Source of the DNA: Puccinia triticina
Lineage: Eukaryota > Basidiomycota > Pucciniomycetes > Pucciniales > Pucciniaceae
Length of the DNA: 64,000 bases
Direction of reading: 5' to 3'
NCBI RefSeq assembly: GCF_026914185.1
Contig: NC_070562.1
Coordinates: forward strand, 372,001 to 436,000
The translations under genes were made by a program, and so were the position numbers. Below, one piece after another: positions 11,340-22,872 of this stretch (position 1 is the first letter of the stretch; every line of letters starts with the position of its first letter). The notes under the pieces were generated by a model. That model ran no database searches and had not been told where the DNA came from. It saw only the letters and a program-made list of their open reading frames with translations.

Positions 11340-13221
11340 CAGCCCTTCCAAAAAAGGATGGCGCTCGAGAGGAATTACCGCCCCTCGCTTGTGCAAATCC
11401 TTGCACTTCGTGATCCAGGTAAGTTTGCAGTGGAGCTTAAGCTTAACCATGTAGCCACATGCGATGTCCGACCGGACCAATTCCCCCCCCCCCCCCCCTC
11501 CAGCAGCCGCCAGATCCTGCTTCCCCCCTCAATTCCATCTCTCCCGGATCCTCGAATGGCTGAACCCTTTTCCACCCACCCTCTCCTCGCTCCGCGGAAC
11601 TCGGCAAAAGGCGACTCCCGATCTACAGGAAGACAAATTGGACCGCGAAATCGGCGGAAAATTGTAGGTCTCTGACGAGTTGTTGATTCTGATGCCAGAA
11701 AGATTGAATGGAAGAAAAGAGCCGTCGGAAAGAATCTGATGATTGTTGGTGATCAAGCCATCGCCGGGAGTGATAGGAATTTTTCAGGTGCGAATAAATC
11801 CCTGTTAATGAAGCCCTAGTCAGCTTTGTTTGCCTCAGCCCTAACAAATTTCATCAGGGATTTATGTCTACGTATCACCATGCAGCAGGCTTGAAGGGAT
11901 ATCAAAAAATATTCCGGCCGATTTCGTCGCATAAGGCCTCCTTCTCTGGGGCCCCGTACTACCTCTCAAAATGACACAAGAAGCTCAACTCCAAAAAAGC
12001 TCAAATTATCATTGATGGTTTTATGGGCCTCTAATTTTCGTTAATTTTTAGGCTTTTTCTGACTTACATGCAAGGAAAAATCAATGTAAAAGTTTTAATC
12101 AAACTCCTTATTATTAATGCTGTCATGTTTGTTTTTTGAATATCATCTCTGGGCAAACATTTTTTTTCGAAAGCATGCAATAAAATAAGGCTATTCTCCT
12201 TCTTAATATCAAAGAGTGCTCTCGCTCAAAATAGAACCATGATTGACGAACAACCTGGTTCCTGTTAGGCTGTTGTTCACATGGTTTTGGTTAAGCTTAT
12301 TTGCGCTATACAAGAATGAAGAACCCTTCGCAGTATTCAGTGAAGAAAATCCTTCAGGGAATACTAAAACATGTCGCGACTTGTCTAGCCTATTAGAAAA
12401 CCTCAGCTGGTGTGGTTCCGACGAAGAAAAAAAAACTAGATCATTCCCAATTCTCCTTTTGGAGGAGTGCTAGGGCTACAGTTTTCACAAGGCGTGATAA
12501 CCAGATTCGCCTGGACCTGACACATTTAGAGCAAACAGGCTCATTGGTGGCACATATTTTCCCAGTGAAAAGAAACAAGATTACCTTTCACTGCAGATTG
12601 CTGATATCCTACCAGAATTACGATTGAATGGATGAATGGAAATGATCATTGAGTTCTGAAGAGGGCCTTTCTCTTTACAGCAATCAAATACAATTGTAAA
12701 ATACTGATGATGAAAAGAAAACTATTTCTCAAACTTGCTTTCAATTTTGATAAGGCTGGAACAAAAAGAGCAACAATATATGGCTATAAAGCAGAAGAAG
12801 AAAGTGAGAGTACAGAGACCATCGCCGTCCAAGGCTTATCGCAAAGTGTTGGAAGACGCGAAGAATATCAGTGTGAAATTAAACCGAATAGATTGGAATA
12901 TAGTGCCTTACCTTCTTTTCTATTGAGATACTTGGTGTTCAGGCATATTCAGGACCAATCATGGCATGACAACTGATGTTAGTGGAAAATAAGGCAGGCA
13001 AACGGTTTCTAGCGATCTTCTTTGAGCCGGGGGAGGTGGAATTGAGGGCGGAAGCGGCCGCTGCTGGAGGGGGCGAATTGGTCCGGTCGGACATCGCATG
13101 TGGCTACATGGTTAAGCTTAAGCTCCACTGCAAACTTACCTGGATCACGAAGTGCAAGGATTTGCACAAGCTGCGAGGGGCGGTAATTCCTCTCGAGCGC
13201 CATCCTTTTTTGGAAGGGCTG
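11340..13221. mobile_element. TA-flanked element with about 190-bp terminal inverted repeats
   Basis: The left end CAGCCCTTCCAAAAAAGG (11340) is mirrored at the right end by CCTTTTTTGGAAGGGCTG (to 13221). The inverted similarity continues inward for about 190 bp (to about 11530 and down to about 13030), including the word AGTTTGCAGTGGAGCTTAAG. Both ends abut TA (11338-11339 and 13222-13223). Each TIR encodes the same short start, MALERNYRPS, followed by a GTAAGT donor, suggesting terminal promoters and first exons. The interior has only broken ORFs (for example 11500-11800 and 12707-12976) and no recognisable transposase. Probably a decayed or non-autonomous Tc1/mariner-like element. Confidence 0.7.
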
Positions 13222-13710
13222 TATGGTGTTCAAAATTGCATAAGATGTGTTTACATAACAGCATAACATGTGATTTTGGCTGGGAGATGTCAGCGTACAG
13301 CTAACCCAGGAGAGCTTGCAACTTGGCGCGCAAACTCCGAGACTTTGTGCCGCAGCGGCCAGACTTGTCCGCAGCTCCAGACATCCGTGCGCGCGGACCG
13401 TGCCCGGGGGAACCCGGGGGAGGAGCCTGCAGGAGAGCTGCCTGCCGCCGACCCAAACCCTGCCTGCCGCCACCACCAACCCACCACCCACCACCGCCGA
13501 ATCGACTGCCAAGCGACGCCAGCCTGCCACCGCCACCAATTTCATCCATCCCCGTTGTCCATTCCATCCACCGCCGCTGTCGAATCCAGCCACCACCACC
13601 ATCATCAAACCCAGCAGTCGCCACTGACATTGCAGCTTGGATTCTCTCACAGGTATGTTCCTATTTGATTTCCCTTGAATGTCACAAAGCTGATCCCTCC
13701 TCTAGACACC

Positions 13711-14814
13711 ATGTTTGTCAAGTATTCAGCCTCCTTCAAATTCATCGTTGTTCGGGCAGCCCTTGATGGAAAACCACTCGCCGAAATCAACGCGGCAAAT
13801 GGATCTGAGGTTAGTTCTGATTCCCTCCAACGGTGGTGTGTTCTATACAAAAAGACTCGTTCGGTTGTCGTCGATCCCAAAACGTACGAAAAAAGGGGGC
13901 GCCCTTTGGCTCTCAGTGAAGAAGAACGATTGTTTCTCTTGGAGCTAGTCACCGACAACCCAACGATCTACCTACAAGAAATTCAGCAGGCACTATCCAC
14001 CGAATGCAACCTCCAAATCTCAGTCCAAACCATCTCAAACGAGCTTCATGGACGCCTCCAAATGAGTCAAAAAACTATGCGTAAGGTAAATCCGAATCAA
14101 GACCGGACTCAACGAGCCAAGTACCTCCTTTTGATGGCCAACTTTGAGCCTGAATGCCTCGTCTTCACTGGTCAGTTTTATTTCTTCTCTCTCTGAATTT
14201 TTATTTGTATATAGTAGCTAACACCCTCCCTCTCTGAAAGATGAAAGCGGGGTATGTTTGGATGCAGTGATCCGCACTCGGGGTTGGGCTCAAGTGGGTG
14301 AGAGGACATCACGGCTCCCGGTAGCGCGGGCTACCCACCGCTTCAATTTAATCCCAGCAGTGGCCCTGAGCGGGCTGGTTGCAGTGATGATACAGTCTGA
14401 AACTGTCAAGCGAATCGATTTCGAGACATACTTAGAGCATGTGTTGGTGAGTAGCTTGATGGATTCTGCGCGCGGCATCCTAACTGACCACTTTTTTTTT
14501 TGAAGCTTCCAAATATGAATCCATACCCAGGACCCCAAAGCATCGTTGTGATGGATAATGCGCAAATCCATCACAACGGGAACATCGAACGCATAGTCGA
14601 GGATCACGGCTGTCTGCTGATCTATCTTCCGGCCTACTCCCCCGACCTGAACCCAATTGAAAAGGGTTTTAGTGTGTTAAAATCATCACTCAGACAATAT
14701 GGCGAACTTGATGGGGGCGAAACCAATGGGGAGGCAATCGAGGCCTTTGCAAGGCTTGTTTTCACCGACGAACTCATGCGAGGCCTGTTCCGAGGGTCTG
14801 GTTACACCAATTAA
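13711..14814 (+). CDS. Tc1/mariner (IS630-like) transposase, DD34E
   Basis: Three exons, 13711-14170, 14241-14446 and 14506-14814, encode 324 aa with no stops. The N-terminus contains helix-turn-helix-like segments (SSDSLQRWC, then LQEIQQALST), and RGRPLALSEEE in between. The DDE_3-type catalytic core shows the first Asp in FTDESGV, whose codon is completed across intron 1; the second Asp in VVMDNAQIHH; and the Glu in SPDLNPIEKGF with 34 residues between, hence DD34E. Length and layout match an autonomous fungal mariner-class transposase. It catalyses cut-and-paste transposition into TA. An intron in the 5' UTR is likely (donor GTATGT at 13652, acceptor CTCTAG before 13706). ATG 13711 was chosen because it lies just after that acceptor. 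Confidence 0.9.
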
Positions 14815-14962
14815 TGGATCCCCGGACTACCGGCTGCCTGTTTTTTTGTATTGATAAACAACTTGCTCAATTCTTTATAACATTACTTTGTAATCAATGT
14901 GCTCGATTCTTTGACTTAACATTTGGTTTTTCTGCATATTTATCTGACTCCGGATGTAATTA

Positions 14963-15249
14963 ACCACAAGATTGAGACTTCATTGGGAAAACGGGTCTGC
15001 TGAGATCCACCACAAGATTGAGACTTCATTGGGAAAACGGGTCTGCTGAGATCCTCCCGTTCCAAGAGCCTCCCATTCCAAGAGACCCATGTGATGCGCA
15101 AACTCATCTTGGACCAATCAAATGGACTATTGATTGCTCCTTCAAATGGACTATCGATTATAACAACGTTAACCAGTTTTATTTACAAAAAGAGATGGTC
15201 GGAAGGAGGTTAGAATTTACATAAAGAGATGGTCGGAAGGAGGCTAGAA
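14963..15249. repeat. Two short tandem duplications between the convergent mariner genes
   Basis: A 46-bp unit is duplicated at 14963-15008 and 15009-15054 (core AAGATTGAGACTTCATTGGG). A 34-bp unit is duplicated at 15182-15215 and 15216-15249 (core AGAGATGGTCGGAAGGAGG). Both lie in the gap between the two stop codons. Confidence 0.9.
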
Positions 15250-15329
15250 TGCTGGAGCTACAATGTATTGATGACTTTGAAACAATAAGGAAAAGGAGTA
15301 CATAAGAATGGATCGGGGGAGTAAGATAC

Positions 15330-17077
15330 TTATTGGTTTCTAGAACCCTGGTTTCTAGAAACCTTCATTAAGTGATGCGCATATTTCTTTGCAGATGAGA
15401 CAATGGATCGGGCGGGGCCTTTGGGGATACCTCTGCTGGCAAGCTCGTCAGAACTGAAGGACTTGAACATAGTCCAGTGAGTGATCCCAAGGGTTCCGAT
15501 CCCCTCAATGACTCCGGGGGAATCTGGATTGACGTGTGCAAATTCGAGGAAATCCTCGAGGCTGTGGTCCTCGCCGCTTGGAGGGGTTATTGGTGACAAA
15601 GCCCGGGTGGGATGTTCTGGGGTGCTGGGGCCGGTCGGGCCGGTCATTGAGTTCGAGGCGGCCAGTTGCGAGGCGGCCAGTTGCATTGGGTTCAAGAACA
15701 CTCCCGGAGGCATTGAAAATCCAAACTGTGTTGGATATTGGAATCCGGCCGACGTTGTTGGATACTGAAACGCGGCCGAAACGGGAGCTGGAAGTGTGGG
15801 GTGAACTGGAGCTTGAGGCGGCGGTACATCCTCCTTGGTCTGAAATTGAAAGCTGTCCGATTTTGGGGGAACACGGAGGGTGACTTGGCCGGGGTTGGTC
15901 TTCTATGAATCTCATGAGCAGTCAGATCAGATCCTCAGCCATACATCCCAAGGGAATAAAGGGAATAGAACACACTCACAATCGCTTTGGCCCACATAGC
16001 AATTCGCTTGGGAGTCATCTTGAAAAACTCGTTGGGGTTCTCGGGATTGATGAACACGCCGACCTCGTGACTTCTAGTCAGGTGTTCAGCGGGTTCGTGG
16101 ATACAGCCAAGTTGCTGCACCAAGTCCGTGAGGGAAGCCGCTTCCTGTGCACCTGCGGAGGGCCCATCGGATGGAGTTTCTTCAGAGCTGGGACCGGCAT
16201 GCATGGTCCTGAGGTGTTTGTAGGCAGATTCTTTCTAAAATATCACACAAAATGAGGTCAATGAGACATTCCGACTGGGTTGAGGTGGACAGGAAAAAGC
16301 CACTTACCTGAGCTACAACTATCGGATCTTTCTGGACCAAGCGACATATAATCTGGCGGCTTTCCGGAGTGCCCTCGGCAACCAGGAGGAACTGGGTGAA
16401 TATCTCATCGGAATCAATTCTTTTTTTTTGGGCTGCTGAAAACACGCGTCCATTTGGGATAATCACATTCCAAAAAATGTTACCTTTTAGAGCTTGGGCT
16501 CGGGCAAAGAATCCAAGCCCCTCGTCTTCGCTGTGTTCAATCTCATTGATTGCCGCAGCTTTGAAACTCTCGAGATCGTAGTTGTGAGTGTCCCAGTTGA
16601 TCATCAGCTTGCCAGGTTCCGATTCGACTTTATTGTATTGGGGGCCAATGGAACCAGCTAGGCTTCGTCGCTTGCGGGGGTTTGCAGCAGGAGGTTTGGG
16701 AAGGGGCGTAAATAGGATGAACTTGATACTTATGGGAACCTCAGGGCGGCCCGAAGTGGATCCTGCACGATTGGGAAGTGCCTGGCTGTGTTGTTGAGAG
16801 TTGGTAGCCAATGATTGAGATAGTATCAAGTCGCTCGATTGGCTGGTGGCTGCGCTCAATCGGCTGGAGGTAAGCCCGAGAGTGATGGGTCGACGTGAGA
16901 CGGTCTTTGCTGGCTTCGTATGAAGGCGTCCCGGCGGCGGTTGCGATCCGCGACCAAGTGAGCAGTGCCATCAAAAAGCGAGGGCACGTGTCTGTCGGCA
17001 GGCGGCGTCAGTGGGTGGTGGAACCATTCGCGGTATTCGGACGGTGAAACTGAACGATAACGGGAGTTATTGTCCAT
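15330..17077 (-). CDS. Second gene of the mariner element, unknown function, possible SAM-like C-terminus
   Basis: Minus-strand exons 16308 to at least 16859, 15980-16234 and 15330-15902 join in frame (introns 16235-16307 and 15903-15979, both phase 0). An upstream open segment from ATG 17077 (MDNNSRYRSVSPSEYREW) is in a different frame, so one more short intron or an indel lies near 16860-16920. Features: FILFTPLPKPPAANPRKRRS near the start of the large exon, an acidic HSEDEGLG segment, QKDPIVVAQ at the first splice, a Pro/Gln-rich linker, and a C-terminal block LEDFLEFAHVNP ... LGITHWTMFKSFSSDELAS that resembles a helical SAM-like fold by eye. No enzyme motif was seen. The gene points towards the transposase and its 5' side adjoins the right TIR, now separated by the LTR insertion at 17226. 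It could be an accessory transposition protein or captured host cargo. Confidence 0.6.
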
Positions 17078-18158
17078 CCCAAACCTGCTACTTTTACGGA
17101 AATGATCAATTGCGGCATAGAAATTAGTTCGTGGTGAGAAAAGGCCCACACATGATGATGATAAACCAAAATAACTCACGCGTGTTGGATTGTTCCCCAA
17201 TGGCACAATGGTTCCAAAGGACCGTTGTAAGACTCAAAAGTGGTAATGAAACCCTTTTGCTGAATGGTGAAGGGTATGATGGAGTTGCAAGCTCTGCCCT
17301 TCTGTTATCAGTCAACAAGACCCACCAAGCTCAGCTTGGCAAGTTTTATTAAGTGATAGGTCTGGTCTGTTCCAGATGAAATCTGTTTGACTGGCAACGT
17401 GTAAGTGTTTCAATTACTTTGTTATAAGGGTTGAAATGTTGTTATAAGGGTTGATTTATTGTTATAAGGGTTTTAGGATTTGAGTGTGGATGAGTGTTGG
17501 GTGACTTGTGAGTTCTGGGTGAGGAACTGGGGAGCAGGCCACTGGGGGTGGAGAGAGCTCCTTTTATAGACAAAATGGGAGCCCCTGAGGGGCTTGTGGG
17601 TTAGGGTTTCAGCTAATCTAGACAACAGGGTGAGGGATTTTAGCTGGTGGGAGTAGATACAAATGATGTCATAACCCCTCGCACATGAATGGTGTCAGAA
17701 TATACAACAGAACATTCTAATGCATGCATGAGGTAACAGTAGACTGCATGAGCTGTCATACAGGGGGAATTAGTGTATACACAAAGTCTGAGGCTGCAGA
17801 AACAGTGTAAATGATGTCATACTATGTATATAAAGGAGTGTATGTAGTTAATATGTAATGAGTGTAGCCTGACAGGGAGATGTATGTTTGTATCCTGTGA
17901 TATGTATAAGTGTACTACTGTGAAACTTGGGTTGGGGCAGATGACAGCTGGGTTACTGGGGCTGGCCGTGTGATATGTGTCCATGAGGTGTAACTTCCAC
18001 ACTAGAGGGGGTCCAGGGGTGCTTCCAGTGATGGCTAGGGGTGAAATTGGCCGTAGAATCCATTTCTGGGGTCCATTTGATGGTATCTTGAGGCCTATTA
18101 TGAGTAATTATGTGGCATAGAAAAAACTTTTTATTTTTCCACTTTTCCGTCTACCACA

Positions 18159-18172
18159 TCCTCCCCCAACTT
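18159..18172 (-). other. Polypurine tract of the gag-only gypsy element
   Basis: On the minus strand this reads AAGTTGGGGGAGGA directly before the 3' LTR. Near-identical motifs recur inside this element at 20431-20443 and 20691-20704, and in the related element at 55644-55657 (its own tract), 58675-58688 and 58856-58867. Confidence 0.7.
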
Positions 18173-19464
18173 ATTGTCTGTCCCCAGACAATTTTGACGT
18201 GAAAAGTGCTTTCTGTCAAATTTTGAACCTGTGACATGGTGAATTTACGTGGTGATTTGCATGATCCTTGGAGAATTGGCCATTTTGACGTCTTCTGGGC
18301 CACGTGGCTTGAGAGGCTGTGCAGGGTGAAAATTGGCCAAAAATTTGATATTTGTCAATTTTAGGGTTTTTCTTGACAAGAACTTTTTGTTGGTTCTGGG
18401 GGTCGAAGTGCTGCGCGCAGTCCGCAGTCCGCAGTTGCGCAGTTGTGCTGCTTGTGCTGTGGTGGCGGCCGCAGCTGTTGCTCTAGCGCCTTAGGGTGCG
18501 CGCTATTGAAGCCGCGGGCCTCGGGTGTCGAGTAGTGATCGGGGACTCGACCCCGCCTCTGATGATTGGCTGGTCGGGCTTGGGGCCCGGGTACACAGTG
18601 CTGATGGTGCCCGCCCGTCCAAGCTCTCGTTCGGTCTCGAGTGTCTTACCCCGCCACGGGGTATGTGTATGTTGTCGACCTTACCCCATAGGGGGGATCG
18701 ATCTGGATCAATATGTTCTCTGCCAGCAACCAGCCCTTCGACTTCGCCGATCTTCCGACCTCTTCGACTACGTCACCGGCGCTCAATGTCAACTCAGTCT
18801 TTCCGTGGACTCGTTCTCGCCTCGGACCACTTCTTGGAAGTGGGTTCTTTCTCTTTTTCTGTTCAGGCAGTTCTTTGATTTGGGAGCGCCCTCTCGACCT
18901 TGGTTCCAAAGAAAAGAAGACGAAAAAAGAAAAAAATCCCTTTGTGTATACAAGATCTGACAGCTGACAGCCCGATTTTGCTTCAACAGCACGCGTCGTA
19001 CTACCGCCGCTGACCGTCGAACGATTGCTTGCTCAAGACCCTCCACCTGATCATATTGTCTAGAACCTGCTGGTGAGCAGGGCTGTGGATGGTGAGTATT
19101 TATACTAAACTTGCTGCAGAGTTGCCTATTTCGCGATCTGCAGCTGTCAGGTTCATTAACAGCCCCACTCGTACCACCGATTTGACAGCTTTGACATCAT
19201 TTATGGACGTTCTTGATTGAAGTATGTACATCAAGAGATCCTCCTTTCTATTTTTACATTAGCCGGTGATAAGGCGGCGAGACTGACGACCGTCTCTTTG
19301 TCTTTATTTCCTTTGGCTCGGTTCCATCTTGGATTGTTACAGCCGGGTCGAACGACATGCTCGCCTTCTAAATGAGCAGACCGTTCGTTTCATTTTGGCG
19401 AGTCTGGAAGTGGGCCCAAGTGCCCTACATATGGACCGGTAGGTGCCCGCAGAACCCGGTCGAG

Positions 19465-19471
19465 TATAAAA
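19465..19471 (+). promoter_or_regulatory. TATA box, antisense to the host retroelement
   Basis: TATAAAA on the plus strand, preceded by GGTCGAG, about 260 bp upstream of a short ORF beginning MDGSIYRGGTITP (19723) and about 320 bp upstream of a 64-codon ORF (19788-19982). The related element at 54846-64000 has the same motif at the comparable place (56905) upstream of an intact antisense gene, which is the main support. Confidence 0.45.
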
Positions 19472-20787
19472 GAGCTCCCTCCCCTCCTGATTTTTCTACC
19501 ATCAACCACCTTCTCACTCTCATTCATTCTACAGTATACCTGAGTTCCTTTAGACTATCCTCTGAGGAACCGAGGAGTATCCAACGAAACGTTGGCTCGT
19601 GTGAGCCTTTGTTGTCTGTGTAGCTACACATTTAGCTTCCTTAGCCACTGTGTCGCTGACCCGTTTGTTTGTTTTTACTGTTTGCTAGCTGGGATTCTCC
19701 ATCCACAATCCCATCCTGATCATGGATGGATCAATATATCGAGGAGGGACTATCACCCCTGCTTGGTTTCAGTGGACCAGTCAGTGAATGGAGTCCGTTA
19801 ATCACACGGACCTCGGTTCTGTGCCGAACGAACTTGAGAGGATCGAGCTGCTGGAGATAGGGCTGCTCCAACCGAGCACCCATTCACTGTCGACCGAGGC
19901 GGTCGCTGAAGTGGCAGAGTTTGACTTTGCCGGTAGATTATCACCCCAGGTCACCGTCCGGGTTCCCAGGTCATCGCCTTGACTCCGTCCCCGTCTTGGG
20001 TTAAACAAAATAAGTCTTTCATCTTTTATCCGATCTTGTCGGCTCCTGGCTGATCCGGATATCTGGTCCGTAGCTACTGGGTACTGGGAACGCTCCCCCG
20101 GCTCCGTCAAAGTTTGAACCAGGGTTGTTCAGCTTGAGCCATTGCTCTGCAGCCTATTATCTATGGCATTAGTACTCTTAGACCTGAGTATCATGAGCTC
20201 CCTGGTTGTTTGTTATGTACAATGTAAGATCATCGCTCCGATTCCAAAATAGTTGGTTCAAGAGTGATCCACGTTAACCAAAAGAGCCCAATCCGAGTCG
20301 AAAAAACTAAGAATCTGATCCAAGATGAGAACAGGGTTATTGATTGTCCCAGTGCCGCAGTTGAGTCTGTTGTGAAGTTTTGTGATGATCCAGCCAAAAA
20401 AATCTGAACCCAAAAATGAAATGAGAGCCCCCTCCCCCAACTTAGAAGGTTGTCCTCAACCTCAAAGAAAGTGAGTTATTTGTAAGCAAGAAAAGAAAAA
20501 AGAAAGTAAAAAAAAGAGTGTAGTTTTCAAAAACGAGTGTGGATAAGCCGTTTAAACTCTTGCTGAGGAGGTAGATTTAGTGGAAGGTTTCCATAGACTT
20601 TTGAGATATTCTGAATTGTGGCAAGTAATACTGTGAGATTGATGGTGGGAGGATGGTGATAAAAGAGTGACTTTTTGAAAGAATGTGAGTTCCTCCCCCA
20701 ACTTGAAAGATTCAAGCCCCAAGAGTTTCAGAATTTAGAGCTGATATCTGTTTGTGATGATTTAGAAAAGAGAAAAATGATAATTGT

Positions 20788-22872
20788 TTAACCAATTCCA
20801 ACAAGGAGCCTTGGGCGGTTGAAGTGTGTCTGAAGTTGTCCAAAGCGGTCGGGCGGAATCTCCAGTGACAGTTGAACCAGGAGCTTCCTGAGTGAGTAAA
20901 ATAAGTAAATAAATTGATTCCTTTGTGATTCAAGATGATATAGATCATTGATTGATCTTTTCAATTCTTGTTTAGTTTCTGAATGGTCTTCATTGAGTTT
21001 GCTACTTGAATTTGTTGTTGTTGAGTTAATATCTGGTGGAACCGGCGCAGGCGGCAAGATAAAAATGTCTTCAGACGGTGTACTGATTGGATTTTGTGAG
21101 TCTGTTGGGTTGAGATCTGTAGTAGTACTAATACTTGGGTTGCATATACTGATAGTCTTGCCTTCATTTTCTCCAGGGTCTGTATCTGTGGGTCCTGGGG
21201 CTTGAAGGGACAGTTTGTTGAAAATTTCTTCTTGTTGATCCAAGTGAGGTTTAAAGAGGTGCTTGTTGAAAATCTTGCTTCCTGGTTTGTTGATATCTTC
21301 AATCAAAGCTATAGTCGGGATGTGAGAAAATTGAGGATCCTGAACTGTTGTTTCTGTAAGGATAGAATCTTCAATTTGTGAGTCATGGGTGTTAAGTTGA
21401 TGTGTCTGACAATCCACAGTTTGGTTTTGTTGACTAGATTGATCCAAAATTCCTTCCTGATCCATGCTGATTGCCATATCCACATCATTGGAGCCAGATT
21501 CTGGTATGTCAATAACAAAGTGTTTAAGCTCCATTGGTGTATCCATTAAGTTTGACACTGTTTTCTGGTTTACCACTATATCCTGTAGATGAATTGTTGA
21601 GGCCGCTTGTTCAAAAACCAATTCCTGAGAGTAAGTTTCTGTTTCCGTAATAGGTTCTGAATTATCTGTTATTGGTTCCAAAACATCCATAACAGGTTGT
21701 GTGATTTTCATGGCTGGTTCATGTTCACTTGGTTCTTCTGTGAATTTGAGTTGCTGGTTGTAATCTGGAGGTAAGTCTAGTGCCTTTGCTTGTTTTTGGA
21801 GTTCCAAAAGTTCTTGCTGCAGAGTTTCAATTTTTCTCAAGAAGTATTCCTCTATCTGTATAACTTCCATTTCCGCAGCGGCAACCAGGTGATTCCATTC
21901 AGTAACTTCATATTTCCCACTTTTCCCTTTTTGAAGCTGGCCGTTATTGAATAAGGTTTGTTTGATGTTGTCCTGACTTTCTCTTGAAAAGGAACTTAAG
22001 AATAAAAAACTGGCTTCTTCTTTCTTCCAAACCTGGTAGGATTCCATCATGTAATCAAGTATTGTGTTGAATTTTCCAAGATATCTTCTGTAAGCCTGGT
22101 AGGTTAAAATTCCTTGTTGCGCCTGTTGTTCTGCTACCTTGAATAGATCCTTCTTGGTGTACAAAACTGAAGCATCAAATTCTCCCCAGGTGTCAATCAT
22201 TGCCGTACGCAGGGTATCCCAGTTGCATTCTTTGTAACCGTCCATGTCCTCGATTTGGCACTTCAGTTCCTCTGTTTGTATGAATCGTCCAATCTGAAGA
22301 GCTCTTTGAAATTTTGTTGAACCAAACCAATCTGCTGCCCTTTCGTATCTCCATAGGAATTCAAAGAATCGATTTAATCCATCGTAGAATAATTCATAGT
22401 CATCAATGATTCCTGGTGGATAATCGGATTCTTGGTATGATAGACTTGGTTGTTGATAAGGTATTGGTTGATGTTGATAATATGTTGTTTGTTGATATTG
22501 ATGATGTTCTGGATGTTGTCTTTGTTGAAATTGGGGTTGATCTTGATATTTAGGTTCTTGAATGGCTTCTTTCTTGTTGATTCCATAAGCAAAACGTTGT
22601 TGATGTGACACAGTGCCTCTGAGTGGAATATTCCGGTTTTGTTGAGTTTCATCTGAGTCACGTAAGTGTTCTTCAGAAGGATCTCTGAATTGATTCTCTC
22701 GTCCTTTCCCTTTGTCTTTCCTTGGCCAAGTTGACATTGTATTTTCCATATTCCTACTCATAGCAGGAGTCCCCGTGAAAGGTCTTGTCCTTGAAGTGGT
22801 TCTTGAATTAATTGTATCTTCAAAATCTGGTACGCCAAATGCTATATTCATGTTGATTCTTGTTGATTCCAT
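20788..22872 (-). CDS. Gag-like structural protein of the gag-only LTR element
   Basis: The frame is open from 23022, but an acceptor-like CTTTTTCAG at about 22921 and the ATG at 22872 (MESTRINMNIAF) suggest translation from 22872, about 694 aa. The N-terminal half is Gln/Tyr/His-rich (QQRQHPEHHQYQQ), followed by a gag-core-like helical block (YDGLNRFFEFLWRYERAADW ... FIQTEELKCQIEDMDGY). The segment GKYEVTEWNHLVAAAEMEV resembles APKWDDLVTAAETEI at the start of the zinc-knuckle Gag at 62375-64000. The C-terminal third is acidic with Thr/Pro-rich linkers. No CCHC knuckle, protease or polymerase follows. The ORF has stayed open, consistent with the youth of the insertion. Confidence 0.7.
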   Translation of the reverse strand: MESTRINMNIAFGVPDFEDTINSRTTSRTRPFTGTPAMSRNMENTMSTWPRKDKGKGRENQFRDPSEEHLRDSDETQQNRNIPLRGTVSHQQRFAYGINKKEAIQEPKYQDQPQFQQRQHPEHHQYQQTTYYQHQPIPYQQPSLSYQESDYPPGIIDDYELFYDGLNRFFEFLWRYERAADWFGSTKFQRALQIGRFIQTEELKCQIEDMDGYKECNWDTLRTAMIDTWGEFDASVLYTKKDLFKVAEQQAQQGILTYQAYRRYLGKFNTILDYMMESYQVWKKEEASFLFLSSFSRESQDNIKQTLFNNGQLQKGKSGKYEVTEWNHLVAAAEMEVIQIEEYFLRKIETLQQELLELQKQAKALDLPPDYNQQLKFTEEPSEHEPAMKITQPVMDVLEPITDNSEPITETETYSQELVFEQAASTIHLQDIVVNQKTVSNLMDTPMELKHFVIDIPESGSNDVDMAISMDQEGILDQSSQQNQTVDCQTHQLNTHDSQIEDSILTETTVQDPQFSHIPTIALIEDINKPGSKIFNKHLFKPHLDQQEEIFNKLSLQAPGPTDTDPGENEGKTISICNPSISTTTDLNPTDSQNPISTPSEDIFILPPAPVPPDINSTTTNSSSKLNEDHSETKQELKRSINDLYHLESQRNQFIYLFYSLRKLLVQLSLEIPPDRFGQLQTHFNRPRLLVGIG

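Noticed and set aside
13009..13650. 213-codon minus-strand ORF across the mariner left end
   Set aside because: It crosses the junction of two transposons and the GC-rich TIR; the reading is composition-driven and repeated at the right TIR (24499-24810).
21309..22661. Several 60-110-codon ORFs overlapping the gag of the gag-only element
   Set aside because: They are out-of-frame shadows of the 694-codon gag; Asn/Ile-rich readings come from its Gln/His codon bias.
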